24,667 nucleotides of DNA from the NCBI GenBank assembly GCA_022449325.1, contig JAKUSK010000005.1:6411-31077 (forward strand), given 5' to 3'. Origin of the DNA: Nitrososphaerales archaeon. GTDB taxonomy: Archaea; Thermoproteota; Nitrososphaeria; Nitrososphaerales; UBA57. The notes under the pieces were generated by a model. That model did no database searches, had not been told where the DNA came from, and saw only the letters and a list, made by a program, of their open reading frames with translations. The position numbers and the translations under genes are program-made. How positions within the stretch are numbered: the stretch's first letter is position 1; each line of letters opens with the position of its first letter. Below are positions 7,160 through 16,369 of the stretch, piece by piece.

Positions 7160-10100
7160 ATGAGAAATATCTTAATTTGTTGCTTATCAGTGGTCATTGC
7201 TTTATTCCTTATTCCGTCAGCATTTGCAGCGGATACAGACAACAGTGATAATTTTAATATTAACATAAAGACACTTGACGATACAGCAACAATTACAGAA
7301 ATAGCAATTCCAAAGGGAAGTAATAAAACAATTAGAATAGATCTTCCTAAACAGAATTCTGCATTCAATGGAACAGTAACACTTGAAATTGAGGGAAATC
7401 CAACGGGATTAACAACATCATTTACTGCAACTTCGATAAGTGGCTGGCAAGGAACTACAGGAAAGAATTCAACGTTAACGATTTCTCCTCAACTTTCTGC
7501 ATTAAGTGGTAGTTATCAAATAACAATCAAAGCAATAAATAGCAATGATGCAACAGATTATGCGCAAAGGACAATAACATTATTTATTTCTGATTTTGAG
7601 ATTACAGCTTCTCCTACAATAGTATCACTTAGACCAGGTGAACAAAAAGATATTGACTTGACAATAAGTTCAAAGAAAGATGATGTCAATAATAATTTAG
7701 ATACAAAATTCTCAGGCGCTGTTCAACTATTACCAACATCAATGTCAGGAGCAACTATAACTTATGTTGATGATGTTGTAAATGTTCCAGAAGGAGGTTC
7801 AGCATATGCTACAGCAAGAATAACAATAGATAGTAATGCAGAATCAAATGGAGATGGAGTTTTTGTTGACGTAGTAGCAAAAATTGGAGATTTACAACAC
7901 ACTGTAACATTCAAAGTAAAAATAGAATCAAATCCATTATCAATAGGTTTAGCAATAAGTCCTAACCCTGCAATAGTTTTTCAACCAACGGTAATAACAG
8001 CAACAGTCACGGATGCTGCAGGAAATCCAGTAGATAGTGCGTCAGTGACTTTTAATAGACTAGGTGGAAATGGAACATTTGCTGATGGAGGCACATTTAC
8101 AACGCTTACAACAGGCTCAAATGGTATAGTCTCTGCTACATTTACGCCGAAATCAAAGGAAACATTATCTATTCGTGTGTCAGCAGAGAAGGTAAATTAT
8201 GTTTCGGGTGAACTAACAACTCAAATTCCTGTAAAGGGGGACTTTGTATTATCAATTACGCCAACACAAGAACAGATCAATGCAGGTGATTCAAAAGCTG
8301 TAACAGTAACAATTACATCAACTGATGGATTTAGTTCACCGGTAGAATTATCGTATGAAGATGTGGTAGTTGGTTTTACAGTATCATTTTCAGAATCAAA
8401 TATTATACCGGAATCAAATGGAGCTACATCAACAACAATAACAATATTTGTTGCAGATAATGTAGCATCAGGTACTGAAACAATTATAATAAAAGGAAAA
8501 TCTGGAGGTATAACACAATCTGTTTCAATAGGAATTAGTGTTCCAAAAGCAGAATTTACATTATCAATTAGTGATGCGCAAAAAGAAATTACAACATGGC
8601 AGGGAGACATTGTAAAGATAGACATGGTATTAACATCAATTGGAGGGTATGATGGAACAGTTCAACTAAGTACTAGTATAGATGATATGGCCAACATACA
8701 AGTAGAGTTTTCCTCAAGTTCGGTGTCGTTGAGTAGTGGGGAATCAAAGCAAGTTTCATTAATCGTAACAACAACAACTGCAACTAGTCCTATGGATCGA
8801 ATGCCTATAGTAATTAAAGGAACTTCCTTAACATCAGAAGCAACGACAACAGCGTGGTTACAGATATTACAATTATTTGAAGTGATTATTGATTCAACAG
8901 ATAGAAATGATGATAGTAGGATATCAACAATAATCATTAATGATAAAGCAATACAACCAGAGCAATTACCTTATGTCGAGAGGATGAAAGAAGGAAGTAT
9001 TCTTACATTAAAGATTGCATATGAGGTAATTGAAGAAGAGGAAGGTACAAGATATGTATTTAGAGGTTGGAATGATCAATCAACAAGTCTTGAAAGAACA
9101 ATATCAATTGAGGGACCGTCTACATTCATTGCACAATTTGACAAAGAACACTACGTAAACATTAGATCCAAACCTGTAAGTAGTATGATTGGCCTTTTGG
9201 ATATAGAAGGTTCAGGATGGCACAAAGAAAATTCATTGATTCAACTAAATACAAATGAGATATTAGTTGTTATTGAAGATCAAACACGATATAGATTTGA
9301 TAAATGGAGTGGATCAATCATATCAGACAAGAGGGATACAGAAATAGTGGTAGATGGACCGAAATTAATTTATGCAGATTATATTTTACAATATAAAATA
9401 ACACGAATAATTGAGCCTTCGTTTATTGCAGATATAATAACAACATTTGATAATCCATGGGTAGATAGTGGAACAGAATTATTACTCGAAACTACAAAGA
9501 AAGCGGACGAATATGGATTCATGCAATGGATAATATCAGGAAATAATTTTGATTTAACGAGAACTACGAATCCCACAACAATTATAGTTAATGAACCACT
9601 GACTATCAAGATACAATATGATTTGCTTCCAATAGTAAGTATAGAATCAGCTCGAATGCCTAATACTGGGTTCGAAGGAGAGAGTTCACAAATATGGATA
9701 AAATTGTCAAATACAGAATTGAGAGGAGGTTATGTAATTGTAAAAACATCGACTAACATAAATGGACTCATAATAGAACCTGGTCAGCAAGAGATTTACC
9801 TTGCACCAAGTGAAAGTAAATTATTTGCAGTAACTATGAATTATACTAAATCAGGTAGCGGTTCAGTAGATATTACATTAGAAAAAACAGGAAGTCAAGA
9901 TAATTCAATTAAGAAAAATTTCAATATTTTTACGATAAAAGACAAGAGAGAGATTACTAATATAGGAATAGCATTAGGGTCGAAACATTTACAACAATTT
10001 AATCAATGGATGATTCCGGATGAAAGAGTAAGAATTTGTTCATCTGAAATTTTAGAACAAGCAAGAATTAGTGATGATGAATCTGATTTACAAAAAGCAA

Positions 10101-11593
10101 AGTCAATATTAAAATTTGTGTCGGACAAGATAGAACCGTCGTCAAGTATACCAAATAATGCAGGAACAATAATAGAAGAATTTGGTATAATTGGATGTAT
10201 TAATACTGAAGATAAAATAAATGGAGATTCTAGAACTTATCAAATTTTGATGGGAAGTTTGTTAAGATCCGTAGATGTTGAAGTAAGACCGGTTATTGGT
10301 GTAATGGGTGTTTCGGGAGACAACAATGAACCAAGTGCATTAATCAATACATGGATTGAAGCAGAAATAGATGGACAGTGGGTAGTTATTGATGCAATCA
10401 ATAACATCATAGAAACAGAAATAGATATACCATTTAATAGAGAAGAAGGAATATCATATAGACAAAGATATTCCATAATACCAGAAAATGGTGGAATACT
10501 AACAGCGATGATTTATGATTGTATAACTATTTGTAATTTGGATGTATCAAATCAATATAGAGGTACTGAATCTACTTCAAATCTTGGATCAATTTTATTT
10601 GTAACTGGAGATGTTGATATAGAAGTTAGAGATTCGAATGAGAATTTTATTGCTAATGGAACAGTAAGTCGATATAAATGGTTCGACAATGGTGGAATAA
10701 ACAACAACATACCAATGAAGTTAATTCTTCTGTCAGAAGGAGTAGATTTAGAATATATAATAATGAGAATTAATGGTGAACTTGGAGAAGAGTTTGAAAT
10801 AAATGGAATGAGAATTATGAATTTTGAACCGCAAACCAAATCAATTAAATCAGGATTAATTTCAAAAACTACTTCTGATTTCAAGCTAGTAGCATTAGGA
10901 GAAGAGTTCATAATTGCAGAATTTGATGTAATAATTTTCGATAATCGAGAGATTGAAATTCTATCGACTTCGTCGTTAGTAGAATATATGGAACAAAAGA
11001 GACTTAATGCAATACGTATAACGACAATGAGTCATTCAGATAATGAAGAATTAATTATTATAAACTTATCAGATGATATACTGGCAGACATAGATTCAAA
11101 ATCAGATAGAATTGTCGCAATAATTAATGGAGTAGAATCACCTATAGAGATAACTGACGATGGTGTAATAATTACAATATTAATAGATGATTTAAAGAAT
11201 CTGAACGAGAACACAATAACTTTATACTTTTCTTCCTATAGTATGAATTTCGAATTAAGAGATCCATTAAATCAGATAATTAGGAATGCAGATATTACAA
11301 TGATTGGTGAATTTATGAATAGAACACAAATAAGTAGTGAAGGGAATTTTATGAGGTTAATTCCAGGAAATTATGAATTTATTGTAGAATATAGGGGAGA
11401 ACAAGAAATAATTTCTGAGAGAATTAATGATGAGAACGTAGATGTAGAAATAAATCTTTATCGATCAGATTCTATGATAATATTCTTTATAACAACAATA
11501 TTCTTAATAATTTTAGCAGTTGCATATGGAATTCAAAAAGCATTTGCAAGAATATTACCGGAATACAAAAATAAGAACGGTAATTCGTTTTAA
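7160..11593 (+). CDS. Giant secreted, membrane-anchored Ig/InlB-repeat protein with degenerate transglutaminase-like domain
   Basis: About 1477 residues from the ATG at 7160, which gives a clean signal peptide (positively charged MRN, hydrophobic stretch, cleavage after PSAFA); an in-frame TTG at 7142 would only add six residues. After the signal come beta-rich Ig-like modules: two at about 7230-7930, one Big_1/invasin-like (7960-8235) and two similar modules beginning GDFVLSITPTQ and KAEFTLSISDAQ (8236-8870). Three InlB B-repeat-like units follow (8880-9630; FRGW, FDKW and FMQW cores), then a CARDB-like module (to about 9945), a transglutaminase-like domain (about 9970-10480) and further beta domains. 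A C-terminal transmembrane helix (about 11475-11540) precedes a short Lys-rich tail. In the transglutaminase-like core the catalytic Cys is replaced by Ser (GDSRTYQ), the His by Asn (NTWIEAE), and the Asp is kept. The protein probably stands on the outer face of the cell membrane. Its stop codon overlaps that of the convergent pseudo-tubulin gene. Confidence 0.85.
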   Translation: MRNILICCLSVVIALFLIPSAFAADTDNSDNFNINIKTLDDTATITEIAIPKGSNKTIRIDLPKQNSAFNGTVTLEIEGNPTGLTTSFTATSISGWQGTTGKNSTLTISPQLSALSGSYQITIKAINSNDATDYAQRTITLFISDFEITASPTIVSLRPGEQKDIDLTISSKKDDVNNNLDTKFSGAVQLLPTSMSGATITYVDDVVNVPEGGSAYATARITIDSNAESNGDGVFVDVVAKIGDLQHTVTFKVKIESNPLSIGLAISPNPAIVFQPTVITATVTDAAGNPVDSASVTFNRLGGNGTFADGGTFTTLTTGSNGIVSATFTPKSKETLSIRVSAEKVNYVSGELTTQIPVKGDFVLSITPTQEQINAGDSKAVTVTITSTDGFSSPVELSYEDVVVGFTVSFSESNIIPESNGATSTTITIFVADNVASGTETIIIKGKSGGITQSVSIGISVPKAEFTLSISDAQKEITTWQGDIVKIDMVLTSIGGYDGTVQLSTSIDDMANIQVEFSSSSVSLSSGESKQVSLIVTTTTATSPMDRMPIVIKGTSLTSEATTTAWLQILQLFEVIIDSTDRNDDSRISTIIINDKAIQPEQLPYVERMKEGSILTLKIAYEVIEEEEGTRYVFRGWNDQSTSLERTISIEGPSTFIAQFDKEHYVNIRSKPVSSMIGLLDIEGSGWHKENSLIQLNTNEILVVIEDQTRYRFDKWSGSIISDKRDTEIVVDGPKLIYADYILQYKITRIIEPSFIADIITTFDNPWVDSGTELLLETTKKADEYGFMQWIISGNNFDLTRTTNPTTIIVNEPLTIKIQYDLLPIVSIESARMPNTGFEGESSQIWIKLSNTELRGGYVIVKTSTNINGLIIEPGQQEIYLAPSESKLFAVTMNYTKSGSGSVDITLEKTGSQDNSIKKNFNIFTIKDKREITNIGIALGSKHLQQFNQWMIPDERVRICSSEILEQARISDDESDLQKAKSILKFVSDKIEPSSSIPNNAGTIIEEFGIIGCINTEDKINGDSRTYQILMGSLLRSVDVEVRPVIGVMGVSGDNNEPSALINTWIEAEIDGQWVVIDAINNIIETEIDIPFNREEGISYRQRYSIIPENGGILTAMIYDCITICNLDVSNQYRGTESTSNLGSILFVTGDVDIEVRDSNENFIANGTVSRYKWFDNGGINNNIPMKLILLSEGVDLEYIIMRINGELGEEFEINGMRIMNFEPQTKSIKSGLISKTTSDFKLVALGEEFIIAEFDVIIFDNREIEILSTSSLVEYMEQKRLNAIRITTMSHSDNEELIIINLSDDILADIDSKSDRIVAIINGVESPIEITDDGVIITILIDDLKNLNENTITLYFSSYSMNFELRDPLNQIIRNADITMIGEFMNRTQISSEGNFMRLIPGNYEFIVEYRGEQEIISERINDENVDVEINLYRSDSMIIFFITTIFLIILAVAYGIQKAFARILPEYKNKNGNSF

Positions 11594-12909
11594 TTAGATT
11601 TTAGTAATTTATTGATATTTCGATCATAAGTAGTAATAGTATTTTCGAATTTTTTTAGGTCGTCTTCACTAATTTTGAATTCAGACCATAAATCAAGTTC
11701 TCGAATATATTCTTTAAAGCGATTATAACCAGGTTTGACAGTTTCAACGATATTTTCTAATTTAGCGCCGCCAAGTAATAATAATACATCTAACCGATCA
11801 GAATTCTCTTTTACTGGAACTATTTGAATCATTGACTCTTTCAAAGAAGGAAAACGTTTCCTATTCCAGGCATTATAATCATCTTCAAGTTTCTTGGAAG
11901 AGATAGAATTAAGTACATTTTCAGGAACACGAATTACTGCAATACTAAGGATTATAGACTCGTATTGAAAAGGAGAAAGTGGAAAATATGCTGCATCGTC
12001 TAACATATTTTTTAGATTATCATATATTTCATAACTTCTTCCATAAACATAAACAGGTGAAAAAGCTAAGACTTTTAATGATTTTGCCATTTTTCCAAGG
12101 CTATTTATTGCATGGCCGTTACTAGTCAACAAGCTAAGAATTCTAGGAACTAAAACATCATGTCCTAATTTTTTACCTGAACGATCGATGCCAATCATTT
12201 TGTTAAGTGCGTTGCCTTGAAGAACTATAAGCATGTCACCAGAAGTTTTTTGATTTCTTACAAGACGAGATATACCACAAAATGCATTAAATTGGACCTG
12301 ATCAGTATCATTATTAGAAGGAAGAGATGTAAGAACTATTCGTGAAGATTTAGGGTTAATATTTTTTATTTTTTTGATTAGTGGAAGAGTAAGACCCGAT
12401 ACGAGTGTTTCGCCTATTGAACCTGTGATGATTGCAGTTTGTTCGTCAATGTTATTACTAATACCAACACGACGAATTTTATCTTCAAATTTATCAAATT
12501 CGGAAAAGGTATCTTCAAATTCACTCCAAGTATTAGTATTAGAATCATAATCAGAATCAATTAGATAATAATTTGATTGGTTGATAGATGTGTCATCTGA
12601 ATCAAAAGAATGTTTTTCAGAATTAATGTAATCAACTAATAAATGATTCAATCTTTCTGGATGAATAGAGTTCTTGAATGAAAGAAGTGTTTGAGAACCA
12701 AAATCACCAATACCAAAATTAATTACTTTATGATGATTTTTTACTTTAATGGAACTTAGATTATCGATTAAATAAGACAGTTCTTTTTTGAAATTGATTA
12801 ATGGAAGATTACAAGTAGCGCATTCATCTAAACCACGGACATTTTTATGACCATCAGGACATAAAATAAAGGAACTGTAAGAAACTTTTTTTGAGGTAGT
12901 ACGGGCCAT
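11590..12909 (-). CDS. Divergent FtsZ/tubulin-fold protein with N-terminal zinc ribbon (probable pseudo-GTPase)
   Basis: From ATG 12909 the protein has 439 residues; an ATG at 12924 would add five. An N-terminal zinc ribbon is visible as C-x3-H-x8-C-x2-C (CPDGH ... CATC, residues 17-33). The rest follows the order of an FtsZ-type GTPase domain: a T1-like KVINFGIGDFGSQTLL (about 61-76), a beta strand plus loop AIITGSIGETLVSGLTLP where FtsZ has its GGGTGTG T4 loop (about 159-176), RIVLTSLPSNND and MLIVLQGNAL as the next strands, and GHAINSLGKM where the T7 loop should be (about 265-274). T4 and T7 signature residues are missing, so nucleotide binding and hydrolysis are doubtful. The fold assignment rests on motif order and is inferred. 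The first AT-rich element, centred about 29 nt upstream, favours the ATG at 12909. It sits divergently from the PH-like protein gene and convergent with the giant surface protein gene. Confidence 0.7.
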   Translation of the reverse strand: MARTTSKKVSYSSFILCPDGHKNVRGLDECATCNLPLINFKKELSYLIDNLSSIKVKNHHKVINFGIGDFGSQTLLSFKNSIHPERLNHLLVDYINSEKHSFDSDDTSINQSNYYLIDSDYDSNTNTWSEFEDTFSEFDKFEDKIRRVGISNNIDEQTAIITGSIGETLVSGLTLPLIKKIKNINPKSSRIVLTSLPSNNDTDQVQFNAFCGISRLVRNQKTSGDMLIVLQGNALNKMIGIDRSGKKLGHDVLVPRILSLLTSNGHAINSLGKMAKSLKVLAFSPVYVYGRSYEIYDNLKNMLDDAAYFPLSPFQYESIILSIAVIRVPENVLNSISSKKLEDDYNAWNRKRFPSLKESMIQIVPVKENSDRLDVLLLLGGAKLENIVETVKPGYNRFKEYIRELDLWSEFKISEDDLKKFENTITTYDRNINKLLKSN

Positions 12910-12924
12910 TGTAATATATATCAT

Positions 12925-12992
12925 ACAACAGAGATAAAAATAATTGGGTCATATAGACACAATTCCTATAAATAATTAATTAATAATAAGAT
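12925..12992. promoter_or_regulatory. Divergent promoter between pseudo-tubulin and PH-like genes
   Basis: On the plus strand CCTATAAATAA (about 12965-12975) is a strong TATA-like box centred some 22-26 nt before the ATG at 12993, consistent with a leaderless transcript. On the minus strand AATTATTTTTATC (about 12944-12932) lies about 29 nt before the ATG at 12909 but only about 14 nt before the one at 12924, which is the main reason for choosing the shorter start. Confidence 0.55.
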
Positions 12993-13976
12993 ATGATGAA
13001 ACGACAAGATAGGGATATTGAATATCAGTCAGTAATATTAGAAAGAGAGAATAAAGATCTAAAAGGTCGTCTACGAATATCAGGAGATACAATTATATTC
13101 CAAAAGAAAGTCGGTTTAATATCAAAGAAATTTGAAATTGAATTTCAAACAACAATGGAATCAATTAAAAAAATTGATAAAGAAGGATATTCAAAAATTT
13201 TAATTACGGAAGTTGATTCAGATTCTACAATAAATTTTGTATTAGATACACCAGTGGAGGCAAATGAAATTTGCGAGATGATTAATAATAAAATAAATAA
13301 ATTAATTCAAGATACTGAAGAAAAGAAACAAGATGAAAGAGATCAAATGATTAACCAAGCGAATTATTCAACCTATATTTTTGATGTGACTTTCAAATTG
13401 TGGACAGTAATGAATTTGTTATTCATAATAATGAAAGAAACAATCAACAATAATTGGGATGAAGTAGATCAACGGGTAGAAGAATTTAAAGAAACAGCTA
13501 GTGAATTAGATGATAATAAAGTAAGCATGGGAAATGATGTCAAGAGTATTATATCAGCAATAAAAAGTAGAGACGATATAACAATAATTAATTCAATTAA
13601 AGGAATTATTAGAACTCTAGGTGAATCATTACAAATTCCTGTTCCATATAATGAATGGAGAGAGATTGAAACAGAAACAAAGCCAGGTTGGGAAAATTTA
13701 CAATTCTTTTATCTTTTTGCAGTTTCCATATTTGAGTCATATTACTTTGAAGGTATGGAAATGGAAGAAGAAAAAAAGATATCAAAAGCAAATGTAATTA
13801 AATATATACCAATTGTAAATGGTCATTTTTCAGATCAATTATTTGATAAGACAAAATATTCAACAAAAACACTTAGAGAAAGGAATGATACAATTGAGCA
13901 ATTAATTGATGAAACGACGAACAAATTACAAGATTTATTAAAGGATTCATTGAAGAAAGTAAGTTTACTAAATTAG
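12993..13976 (+). CDS. PH-like domain protein with C-terminal helical region
   Basis: A 327-residue soluble protein, not recognised as a named family. Residues about 12-108 have the strand pattern of a small pleckstrin-homology/GRAM-like domain: alternating strands (GRLRISGDTIIFQKK, KKFEIEFQ, KILITEVD, TINFVLD) closed by an amphipathic helix (EANEICEMINNKINKLI). Residues about 115-327 are predicted helical from composition (Glu, Lys, Ile rich), with no transmembrane segment. Two ATG codons begin the gene; the first is used here. The position between and divergent from the tubulin-like genes suggests a part in the same system, perhaps as a membrane or protein adaptor, which is inference from context. 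It converges with the 786-residue membrane protein gene with 4 nt between them. Confidence 0.75.
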   Translation: MMKRQDRDIEYQSVILERENKDLKGRLRISGDTIIFQKKVGLISKKFEIEFQTTMESIKKIDKEGYSKILITEVDSDSTINFVLDTPVEANEICEMINNKINKLIQDTEEKKQDERDQMINQANYSTYIFDVTFKLWTVMNLLFIIMKETINNNWDEVDQRVEEFKETASELDDNKVSMGNDVKSIISAIKSRDDITIINSIKGIIRTLGESLQIPVPYNEWREIETETKPGWENLQFFYLFAVSIFESYYFEGMEMEEEKKISKANVIKYIPIVNGHFSDQLFDKTKYSTKTLRERNDTIEQLIDETTNKLQDLLKDSLKKVSLLN

Positions 13977-13980
13977 ATAT

Positions 13981-16341
13981 TTATTTTTTCAAGAGTGTAT
14001 TTTTAGATGAATCAAAGGTAACTTTAGACTTTCCATATGCAAAGAGTTGAAGATATTGCACGGCATATTTATTTTTTACGGGTAGTTGCCTTGGGATTAC
14101 TTGACCTTCGATACTAATTAATGAAGAGATTAGAGGTTCCATATTGACATAATTTAGAATAAATTCATTCATAATAAGATATTTTTTCAAAGTAGTTGCC
14201 TCATTCTCAATAATCTTTATTCCATATTCTATATTAGATAATCGATCTGAGAGATCGGATTGTGATTTATCATCAAGGCGTCTAAGAGAAGATTCAATTT
14301 CAGAAATTAATTGGGTATCTTTACCCCATTGAAAATCAAGAGGTACACGAGTATCATTACGTTTTTCAAATTCTCTTAATAAACGCATTAATTCACCAAT
14401 AACTGTATGAGTGCCATTTTCAAGAAATTCTAAAATAGCCATAACATCAGGTAGGTAAAGAATTCCAGTAAATGTAGATAATTCATCATGATGTACTTGA
14501 ATTTGTTTTGCAACATCAATAGTTTCTACATCAGTCGGATTTTGTCCAAGAGATTCATTTAATGGGATAATATTATATTCGTGCATCTTTAATGAACGTT
14601 GGATAAGACGTTTTAGATTCGTGATAGTCTTTTGCATTAGTTGATGATAGCGTTTATGAAGTGAAGCAATTGTAACCAAAAGAGTATCTAATGCTTGTCC
14701 TCCTTTTCCTTGAGATATGAAATTTTCACTAATGGAAATTGAAGTAAATTCCAAGGTGTTATCAAATTCTTTTTGTACAACAGTAACTAGACTTTCAGCA
14801 ACCCGAATAGTATTTTGTGATACTTCAAGTAAATAATCGTTTAATTCATGTTGATTATTAAGAACGTCAGAAAAGGCTAGTTCGTTGTCATAAGTAAGAT
14901 GATCAGAATTAATAGTAGGAAGGTTACCAATTCCTAGTTTTTCTAACTTTACAAGCATATCTTTGCATTTATCAAGTTGATCATTATGATAATTCAGAAC
15001 TTTAAGCTGAAGTGAATCAATACTATCTTCTTGCGAATCATGTAAAATCTGGATTTTTTCAGATTTTTCTTTTAATCCAGAATATGTAAGAGTGTATAAT
15101 CCATCTAAAGTGATAGAAAGTTCTTCTTTGAATTCACCAAGTGATGTAATTTCAGTATTAATATCTATGCCTGGGCAGATATCTTGAATTTCTTCAAGTT
15201 CTGAATGAGAGTTATCAATATTTTGAAGATAAGTATTGCATTGTTCTTTAACTAATTCGGTTAGTTCCGCACCCTCAGTTCGTCTAGAGAGATTTATAGA
15301 AGATAAGGAGATAGCAAGTCCTAAAGTTCCGGCAGAAATTATTGATTTAAAAGAATCAGAAGAATTAAATCCAGTAGAATAATCAAAAGGAATTTGCATG
15401 GTTTGCAGTGGAATAATAAAAAACAGTGTACCAAAGATAAGTGTAATTACATAAGAGAAATTAGGTAAGATACTTAGTTCTACACCACGTTCGTCCATCC
15501 ACGGCCAAATTTTATCAAGGACGTTGATAAAAGAAAAAGAAATAATTAATAGAATTGGGATGAATAATAATACAAGATTATCAATTAAAACAAATAGATA
15601 TGAATTAAAGATATTATTTTGTAAAGAAAAAAATCCAGATAATGATTCACTTGGTGCAAATTCACTAAAAGATCGTAATCGAGGATTAGTTTCATAAATA
15701 ATTTTTGAGAATATAGGAAGAGTAGAATCAGAGATAAGAGAATAAATTTTTTCAGGTCGAGTAGTAAGATTAATCGATAATTTATTAGCAAATCCCAAGG
15801 CATTAAATGGAATAAATATAAATAAAAAGGAAAATAATAGGCCTACATTCTTTGATAATTCGTCAGATTTTTGGATTAAAGCATAAACAAGCATGAGTGG
15901 AATTGAGATGAAATAATATGATGTAAGGAATAATGAAGCAGCAGTTATACCAACTATTATAGTAAGTATATTACTGGGATTGTTAAGGGCTTTTGTGACA
16001 AATATCCCAATAATAAAGAGGCTTAGCAATAACCACCAGAAAGGTATCGAGGTTTGGTAAAGAAATGCAGGAATAAATAGAAGAAATGAGAGTGAGAACC
16101 CTGAAACTATAGACCTAAAACCAATAACAGCAGAGAGAATTGAAATTAGAAATACAATAGGAATAGGATATAATGGAACCGTATATAAAACAATTAAACT
16201 GAATAAGAAGATTGCAGTGGAAAATAATATCTTTGTTAGATTTTTTCGATATTGTTGTTCTCGTTCAATAGCGTTATCAATATCTGAAGAAGGTCCGAAT
16301 CCAACTTTATCAATCACAGATGAATTGATTAATTTAGACAA
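13981..16341 (-). CDS. Polytopic membrane protein with large cytoplasmic coiled-coil domain
   Basis: A 786-residue protein without a recognised family. A short charged N-terminus (about 1-34) is followed by roughly nine hydrophobic segments: about 35-55, 59-78, 80-96, 100-118, 123-150, 166-186, 247-275, 297-315 and 332-350. Residues about 355-786 are soluble and mostly helical with heptad-like stretches, and are probably cytoplasmic. The start is TTG at 16341, supported by GGAGAT about 7 nt upstream; I see no competing ATG before the hydrophobic part. It is the third gene of the operon 309-residue protein, tubulin-like protein, this protein, lying 28 nt after the tubulin-like gene. The likely role is a membrane platform that binds the tubulin-like protein through helical contacts; this is inferred from the arrangement. 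Confidence 0.8.
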   Translation of the reverse strand: MSKLINSSVIDKVGFGPSSDIDNAIEREQQYRKNLTKILFSTAIFLFSLIVLYTVPLYPIPIVFLISILSAVIGFRSIVSGFSLSFLLFIPAFLYQTSIPFWWLLLSLFIIGIFVTKALNNPSNILTIIVGITAASLFLTSYYFISIPLMLVYALIQKSDELSKNVGLLFSFLFIFIPFNALGFANKLSINLTTRPEKIYSLISDSTLPIFSKIIYETNPRLRSFSEFAPSESLSGFFSLQNNIFNSYLFVLIDNLVLLFIPILLIISFSFINVLDKIWPWMDERGVELSILPNFSYVITLIFGTLFFIIPLQTMQIPFDYSTGFNSSDSFKSIISAGTLGLAISLSSINLSRRTEGAELTELVKEQCNTYLQNIDNSHSELEEIQDICPGIDINTEITSLGEFKEELSITLDGLYTLTYSGLKEKSEKIQILHDSQEDSIDSLQLKVLNYHNDQLDKCKDMLVKLEKLGIGNLPTINSDHLTYDNELAFSDVLNNQHELNDYLLEVSQNTIRVAESLVTVVQKEFDNTLEFTSISISENFISQGKGGQALDTLLVTIASLHKRYHQLMQKTITNLKRLIQRSLKMHEYNIIPLNESLGQNPTDVETIDVAKQIQVHHDELSTFTGILYLPDVMAILEFLENGTHTVIGELMRLLREFEKRNDTRVPLDFQWGKDTQLISEIESSLRRLDDKSQSDLSDRLSNIEYGIKIIENEATTLKKYLIMNEFILNYVNMEPLISSLISIEGQVIPRQLPVKNKYAVQYLQLFAYGKSKVTFDSSKNTLLKK

Positions 16342-16360
16342 CTTTTATCTCCAATATATC
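16342..16360 (-). promoter_or_regulatory. Shine-Dalgarno site deciding a TTG start
   Basis: On the minus strand the stretch TTGGAGATAAAAG precedes the TTG at 16341. GGAGAT matches the expected anti-Shine-Dalgarno complement at normal spacing, and this is the main support for a TTG initiation codon for the 786-residue membrane protein. Confidence 0.6.
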
Positions 16361-16369
16361 AGAGAATGA

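Noticed and set aside
8221..8625. A 134-codon minus-strand open frame inside the giant surface protein gene.
   Set aside because: It is antisense to Thr/Ser/Val-rich Ig-like repeats whose codon use generates long open complements.
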